Positions 14,881-18,783 of a stretch of 18,783 bases of DNA are shown piece after piece. Where the stretch lies: contig QFPW01000036.1 of the NCBI GenBank assembly GCA_003241785.1, positions 1 through 18,783 on the forward strand. Direction: 5' to 3'. The stretch's first letter is position 1, and the number at the start of each line of letters is the position of its first letter. The position numbers and the translations under genes are program-made. Origin of the DNA: Rhodovulum sulfidophilum. GTDB lineage: Bacteria > Pseudomonadota > Alphaproteobacteria > Rhodobacterales > Rhodobacteraceae. The notes beneath the pieces are model-generated. The model worked only from the letters and a program-made list of their open reading frames with translations, made no database searches and had not been told where the DNA came from.

Positions 14881-14976
14881 TTAATACCTTAGCCTGATTC
14901 CATTATTGCCGGCTCCTGGGCCCGGCGTGACACCGGCGGCGCCGATAATATCTATCGTTGGGCGATTGCCGTGATC
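14881..14976 (-). pseudogene. Possible C-terminal tail of a toxin or RHS-type protein
   Basis: A minus-strand frame of 31 codons reads DHGNRPTIDIIGAAG, then VTPGPGAGNNGIRLRY, and ends in TAA two bases before the start of the candidate immunity gene. The tight spacing is what one expects for a toxin-immunity pair. Upstream the frame meets a TGA at 14977-14979, and the IS1380 left end starts about 30 bp further on, so the main part of any toxin is gone. The call is speculative. Confidence 0.3.
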
Positions 14977-15005
14977 TCATCGAGTAGGCTATCGCATTGC
15001 GCGAC

Positions 15006-15025
15006 CCTGGCCCGCATTTCTCACC
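15006..15025 (+). repeat. IS1380 left terminal inverted repeat
   Basis: These 20 bases match the reverse complement of 16363-16382 with a single mismatch at the fourth position (G versus A). Confidence 0.85.
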
Positions 15026-15105
15026 AAGGATAGGTGCATCGGAGTCCTGAACGTGGGAAAGTGCTTCTGCGGCAACGACTTCGGTCCACGCAGGAGATCT
15101 CCCCG

Positions 15106-16214
15106 ATGCCGACAGAGTGTAGCGCGAAGCCGATGGGATTCGCGCGGGTCGATGGCTGTGCGGTGGTGGCGGATTTCGATGGCGGCGCGATCATCTCGAA
15201 CGCGGGCGGGCTCCTGCTCGGGGCGACCGACCGCGCGATCGGGCTCGTCGAGCGCTTCCCGGCCTGCTTCACCGATGGCCGGGCGGCGGAGCGGGTGGTC
15301 CACGAGGTGACGACCCTGGTCGGGCAGCGGGTGTTCGGCATCGCGCTCGGCTACGAGGACCTGCTTGATCACGACCGGCTGCGCCACGACCCGGTGCTCG
15401 GGGTGATGCTCGGCCGGCTGGAGGCGCGGCACGGCCACTGCGCGCCGCTGGCCGGCAAGAGCACGCTGAACCGGCTGGAGCATGGCGCGGCGGAAACCGG
15501 CCGCTACCGCCGGGTCGCCCGGCGCGGCGATCGAGGCGCTGTTCGTCGGCCTGTTCCTCGATGCCCATGATCGTGCGCCGAAGGAGATCGTGCTCGACCT
15601 CGACGCCACCGACGACCCGCTGCACGGCCACCAGGAGGGGCGGTTCTTCCATGGATACTATGACTGCCACTGCTACCTACCGCTCTACATCTTTTGCGGC
15701 CGCCAACTCTTGGCGGCGAAGCTGAGGCGCTCGAACATCGACGCCTCGGCCGGCGCGATCGAGGAGGTAGCGCGCATCATCAGCCAGATCCGCGCTCGCT
15801 GGCCTCGGGTGCGGATCATCCTGCGCGGCGACGGCGGCTTCGCTCGGAAGCCCGCCCGGGCGGACGCCCGCACCCTCTACGAGCAGATCTACTGCGCCCG
15901 CGGCGAGATGGAGAACCGCATCAAGGAGTGCCGGTTCGACCTTTTCGCCGATCGCACCAGCGCCGCGACCATGCGCGCCAACCAGCTCCGGCTGGGGTTC
16001 GCCTCGATGGCCCATATGCCCGTCACGGCGCTGCGCCGCATCGGTCTCGCCGGAACCGAGCTCGCCGCCGCCAACCTGTGGCATAATCCGCCTGAAGCGC
16101 CTGAAGATCGGCGCCCTGGTCACTCGCAGCGTCCGCCGCATCCGCCTCGCCATGGTGTCGAGTTGCCCCGACGCCGCCGCTTTCCGCCTCGCCCACGCTC
16201 GTTTATGCGGCTGA
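15106..16214 (+). pseudogene. IS1380 family transposase, two frameshifts and an internal deletion
   Basis: The gene starts at ATG 15106 (GGAG upstream) with VDGCAVVADFDGGAIISNAGG-type sequence and reaches APLAGKSTLNRLEH. Near 15515 it shifts frame and continues as AAIEALFVGLFLDAH, DLDATDDPLHGHQEGRFFHGYYD and SNIDASAGAIEEVARI. After RGDGGFARKP about 80 residues of the normal protein are missing, and the sequence resumes at DARTLYEQIYCARGEMENRI. Near 16080 a second shift leads into IIRLKRLKIGALVTRSVRRI and a stop at 16212-16214. The first catalytic Asp (DLDATDD) and the later Glu region are still visible. With two frameshifts and the deletion it cannot make an active transposase. If a related full-length element were in the genome, the intact ends might still be moved in trans. 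Confidence 0.85.
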
Positions 16215-16362
16215 TCCGCGATCGCCCCGCCCACCCCACAGCGCCACCAACCAACCCTACCTTCGATCGCGCCGGGGCGCAGTGCCAAGCCGTGCCGGAT
16301 CGCCCAAGCGGTCCGCGCACGCCGGCATGATCCCCGTCCGTCGTCACCCTCACAAAGCTTCC

Positions 16363-16382
16363 GGTGAGAAATGCGGGCTAGG
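16363..16382 (-). repeat. IS1380 right terminal inverted repeat
   Basis: GGTGAGAAATGCGGGCTAGG is the reverse complement of the left end at 15006-15025 except for one base. Confidence 0.85.
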
Positions 16383-16628
16383 TCCTTTGCCAATCTGTAC
16401 GCCGTCCTTCGCGGTCTGTCGTGAACCCGGCTCACCCTGCGTCGATCGATCAAGATCCTCTTGCAGATCACCTAAGCCCGGATAGTCGCTGGTTAATGAT
16501 CCCTTATTCGTCTGGCTTTCCTCAACCGGCACGCCGTGGATATCACCACCCGTTGCAGTGACCCCCATTTCGACCGGACACCTCGGCATATGCGGGGAGG
16601 CCTGGGGAATATCCTCAGGCACAGGCTT

Positions 16629-16738
16629 ATGTCGGACGACTACCAAAGGATCGAAGTCATCACCGGCGCGGGGCGTCGTCGGCGCTGGACGACCGAGGAA
16701 GAGCCGCGCATCCTCGACGAGAGGCCGCGCTCGGGCGA
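16629..16738 (+). pseudogene. IS66-type OrfA (TnpA) N-terminal fragment
   Basis: From ATG 16629 the plus strand reads DDYQRIEVITGAGRRRRWTT and EEEPRILDE, matching the N-terminus of IS66-family OrfA helix-turn-helix proteins (EVITxxxRRRRWxxEEKxRI). Homology stops at about 16738, where minus-strand nitroreductase sequence begins. The 246 bp upstream (16383-16628) contain TGACCCCCATTTCG at 16559-16572, similar to IS leader sequence, but no gene. This fragment differs in sequence from the IS66 remnant at 845-1441, so it comes from a second element. Confidence 0.6.
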
Positions 16739-16739
16739 A

Positions 16740-16968
16740 CGCCACCTGCATGCAGGTCGCCAGCCCCGCGCCGACGGCGGCGATCGCCAGCGACCGCATG
16801 GAAGAGGCCCACGTCGATATAGGCGCCAGCGCCGAGCCCGCGGTCGATCGAGATGATCAGCCCGACGGGAGCATCGAAGAAGCGCAGGTTGCGGTCGATA
16901 TGGGCCCGGGCGCCGGCGCGGGCGCCGCGCTTGACCCCGATCGTTTCGTAGAGCGCCCAGCCGACCGC
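16740..16968 (-). pseudogene. Nitroreductase-family fragment
   Basis: The minus strand reads WALYETIGVKRGARAGAR, then RNLRFFDAPVGLIISIDRGL, AYIDVGLF and, after a one-base shift, MRSLAIAAVGAGLATCMQVAFA. This is the middle of an FMN nitroreductase of the group with NxRFFDAPVGxIFTIDR and GLDTCPQAAF motifs. Such proteins reduce nitro groups, quinones or flavins with NAD(P)H. Both the N-terminal FMN-binding RR(S)xR part and the C-terminus are missing, so it is not functional. It is joined directly to MFS sequence on one side and to IS66 orfA sequence on the other. Confidence 0.75.
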
Positions 16969-16971
16969 GCG

Positions 16972-17175
16972 GCCGCGATGGGGGCGAGACCCGTCCAGAG
17001 GAACAGCGTCCGCCAGCCGCCCGGCGCCTCCAGTTGGAAGGCGGCGAGCGTGAGGGCGAGCGCGATTCCGAGCGGCAGCCAGGTGGACCAGATCCCGGCG
17101 ACGAGCGCCCGTCGCCGCTCGCCGAATGCGTCAGCGCCGGCATCGCGGCGACCACGAGCGGCAGGCCCGCCGCCG
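16972..17175 (-). pseudogene. MFS transporter fragment (CynX/NimT-like)
   Basis: Two frames on the minus strand together read AAGLPLVVAAMPALT, then AFGERRRALVAGIWSTWLPL, GIALALTLAAF and WRTLFLWTGLAPIAA. This looks like two or three helices from the middle of a major facilitator transporter; the ERRxxxxGIWS-TWxPLG pattern is typical of the cyanate/nitrate-type permeases. A frameshift lies between PALT and AFGER. About 200 bp of an approximately 1.2-kb gene remain. Confidence 0.6.
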
Positions 17176-17179
17176 GATG

Positions 17180-17967
17180 GGGGTGCTGCGAGCGGTCGGC
17201 GGTATCTATCTCGATCTCTGGAGCGGCGATACCCTGGGCATCGTCGGCGAATCCGGTTCGGGCAAGAGCACGCTGATCCGCACGATCTTCAATCTCGAGC
17301 CGATCACAGGGGGCCGCATCATCTTTGGCGACCGGGACATGGCGACGATGTCCCGGATCGAGCTGCGCCGGCTGCGAAGCCGGATGCAGGTGGTGTTCCA
17401 GGACCCGGCGCGTCGCTCGATCCAATGATGACCATCCGGGAGTCGACGCTCGAGCCTGCGATCATCAACCGTATTCCGCGACGCGAGGCGGTTCAGCGCA
17501 TGGAGGTGCTGCTCGACCGGGTCCATCCGCGTCCGGAGGCGTTACCCGACGAGTTCTCGGGCGGACAGCGCCAGCGGATCGCCATCGCCCGCGCGCCCAT
17601 GCTGAGCCCGAAGATGCTTGTGCTCGACGAGCCGGTCTCCTCGCCCGACCTCTCGATCCAGGCCGAGGTCCCGAAGCTGCTGCGCGAACTGCAACGCGAC
17701 CTCGGCCCGAGCTATCTCTTCGCCTCGCACGACCTCTCGGTCGTCGCCGAGATCGCGCACAAGGTGGTGGTCATGCACCGGATCGTCGAGCGCGGCGCGA
17801 TGCGCGAGCTCTTCGGCAATCCGCGCCACCCCTACACCCGCGCGCTCATCTCCGCCGTGCCGGTGCCCGATCCCGCGATCGAACGCCACCGGAAACGCCA
17901 GGTCTTCAACGGTACCGCGACCAATATCGTCATGGACGCCGACCGTCCGAACGCGACGCCGCGCTGA
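17180..17967 (+). pseudogene. DppF/OppF-like ABC transporter ATP-binding protein, frameshifted
   Basis: This is the ATPase of an oligopeptide/nickel-type ABC importer. From about 17180 it reads VLRAVGGIYLDLWSGDTLGI, then Walker A GESGSGKST, IFNLEPITGG and MQVVFQDP. A one-base shift near 17415 moves the frame to LDPMMTIRES, followed by signature FSGGQRQRIAIARA, Walker B MLVLDEPVSSPD, H-loop SHDLSVV and the family C-terminus HPYTRALISAVP. Several conserved positions are altered (RAPML for RALxL, EPVSSPD for EPTSALD). The natural N-terminus, about 25-40 residues, is replaced by the MFS junction. It cannot give a full product without a frameshift. Confidence 0.85.
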
Positions 17968-18032
17968 TCCTGCTATCCCATCATCTTCTCAAGAAGGAGA
18001 CGGACGGGAGAAAACGTCGGATATACCCAAAC

Positions 18033-18650
18033 ATGTGGCTGAACTCTTCCGGGTTCGTGGCGAACTCGTGGAACGAGGCCGATGGCAACCGCGCGCGGAT
18101 CTTCGAGCTCGAGAACTATGTCCGCAACGCCGAGATCGCCCGCCGTGGTTGCGTCGATGCCATCTTCTTCGCCGACCAGCCGCAGCTCACCCCCGATCCC
18201 AAGGTGCGGCGCGAATATCCGTTCGAACCGATCGTGCTGGCCGCCGCCATCACCGCCCGGGTCCCCGACATCGGCGCGATCGCCACCGCTTCCACCAGTT
18301 TCAGCCTGCCCTGCAAGCTGGCCCGCCAGGTGGCCTCGGCGAATCTTCTCTCGGGCGGACGGATCGGCTGGAACGCGGTGACAACTGCCAATCCCTTCGT
18401 CGCGCAGGACTACGGCGCTACGCTCGCGCCGAGGAATTCCTCGAAGTCGTCCAGGCCCTGTGGCGCAGCTGGAAATTCCCCTGGGACAATGCCTCCGGCC
18501 CGACCGACAACGCCTCCGGCGAGGTCGCGCCCATCGATCATGATGGCACGATCTTCAAGGTTCGCGGCCCCCTCGGCGTGCCCCTGCCCCCTTACGGCGT
18601 CCCGGTCGTCGCGCAGGCAGGCGGCTCGTCCCAGGGCAAGCGGGCTAGGG
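18033..18650 (+). pseudogene. Second NtaA-family flavin monooxygenase, truncated and frameshifted
   Basis: From ATG 18033 the plus strand shows the LLM-class pattern DAIFFADQPQ, EPIVLAAAITARVP, IGAIATASTSFSLPC and the family-typical GGRIGWNAVTTANPFVAQDY. Just after this (about 18413) several residues are lost and the frame shifts to RYARAEEFLEVVQALWRSW, GTIFKVRGPLGVPLP and VVAQAGGSSQGK, where the gene is cut at about 18650 by the next IS element. The true start may lie upstream; AAGGAG at 17994-17999 has no suitably spaced start codon. About half of the usual 440 residues remain. It is related to the intact monooxygenase at 11006-12334 and follows the DppF-like pseudogene by 65 bp, so both may derive from one former catabolic operon. 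Confidence 0.8.
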
Positions 18651-18691
18651 CGCGGCCCCATAAATGGGATTCCCTGTTCTCGCACGTTGTG

Positions 18692-18721
18692 ATTCATCCC
18701 TCGGAAAACGGAGGGATGAAT
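18692..18721 (+). promoter_or_regulatory. Hairpin sequestering the IS5 transposase start
   Basis: ATTCATCCCTC (18692-18702) and GAGGGATGAAT (18711-18721) form a perfect 11-bp stem with an 8-base loop. The right arm contains most of the GGAGG ribosome-binding site (18710-18714) and two bases of the ATG at 18720-18722. A transcript entering from outside would fold and hide the start site, a known way for insertion sequences to prevent expression from neighbouring promoters. Confidence 0.65.
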
Positions 18722-18783
18722 GCGACGCCACGAACTGACGGACGAGGAATGGGGGATCATCGCGCCGCTCCTTCCGAACAAGC
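18720..18783 (+). CDS. IS5 family transposase OrfA, 5' part (runs off window)
   Basis: The last 21 codons read MRRHELTDEEWGIIAPLLPN, the common N-terminus of IS5-family (IS427-like) first reading frames in Alphaproteobacteria. GGAGG lies five bases before the ATG. The element's left end is probably near 18650, where monooxygenase homology stops at GGGCTAGGGCG. I could not confirm the inverted repeat because the other end is outside. This transposase differs from the IS5 remnant at 13359-14250. Whether it is intact cannot be judged here. Confidence 0.8.
   Translation, partial: MRRHELTDEEWGIIAPLLPNK

Larger units (their letters stand above)
15006..16382 (+). mobile_element. IS1380 family element with both inverted repeats, internally deleted
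   Basis: The ends are CCTGGCCCGCATTTCTCACC at 15006-15025 and its reverse complement with one mismatch (CCTAGCCCGC...) at 16363-16382, a 20-bp terminal inverted repeat. Between them lies a single decayed IS1380 transposase gene. Total length is 1377 bp, shorter than the 1.6-1.7 kb usual for the family, which fits the internal deletion in the gene. Flanking bases (CGAC on the left, TCCT on the right) do not form the 4-bp target duplication expected for the family, so one flank has probably been rearranged. Confidence 0.85.

Noticed and set aside
16558..17967. Single plus-strand 469-codon protein ending in an ABC ATPase
   Set aside because: Only the last part is ABC ATPase. The first two thirds are antisense to nitroreductase and MFS fragments, so the open frame is a chance fusion.

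Overview
The window is high-GC DNA with long third-position-biased reading frames, FCD/GntR and tripartite tricarboxylate transporter (TTT) genes, and IS5, IS66, IS3 and IS1380 relatives of the kind common in Alphaproteobacteria. A Rhodobacterales-like replicon is my best guess. This rests on overall gene flavour and not on any marker gene. It looks like an accessory region: an intact catabolic island between two belts of decayed mobile elements and gene fragments.

Left belt (1-1700). A C-terminal RHS core fragment on the minus strand runs off the left edge. It is cut at about 845 by an IS66 remnant whose outer end, with the typical GTAAGCG, lies at 1441. Next to this is an IS3-family remnant (1467-1634) in which the start of orfA is fused to the start of orfB.

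Catabolic island (about 1700-13174), all genes apparently intact. It holds an FCD-type GntR regulator (+); a minus-strand pair of hydantoinase/dihydropyrimidinase-like amidohydrolase followed by an atypical SDR; and a separate minus-strand DapA-family lyase gene with its own intrinsic terminator. On the plus strand is a tctC-tctB-tctA transporter operon ending in a HisC-like aminotransferase. Then come a VOC (glyoxalase-fold) gene (-), an NtaA/SnaA-type flavin monooxygenase (-), and a divergent RraA-like aldolase/decarboxylase gene (+). Three intergenic regions carry related TTGTAT/ATACAA-type inverted repeats, which suggests one regulon under the local FCD regulator. I infer a pathway that imports a carboxylated, probably N-containing cyclic compound and degrades it by oxidation, ring opening, C-C cleavage and transamination. 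I cannot name the substrate.

Right belt (13359-18783). It begins with an N-terminally truncated IS5 transposase. An AT-rich small gene follows, with a possible toxin tail directly upstream, resembling a polymorphic-toxin immunity pair. An IS1380 element with both inverted repeats but an internally deleted, frameshifted transposase is next. After it comes a mosaic of fragments: IS66 orfA start, nitroreductase, MFS transporter, DppF-like ABC ATPase, and a second NtaA-type monooxygenase. The window ends in the first 21 codons of another IS5-family transposase, whose ribosome-binding site and start codon lie inside a perfect 11-bp hairpin.

I saw no tRNA, rRNA, CRISPR array or replication origin.
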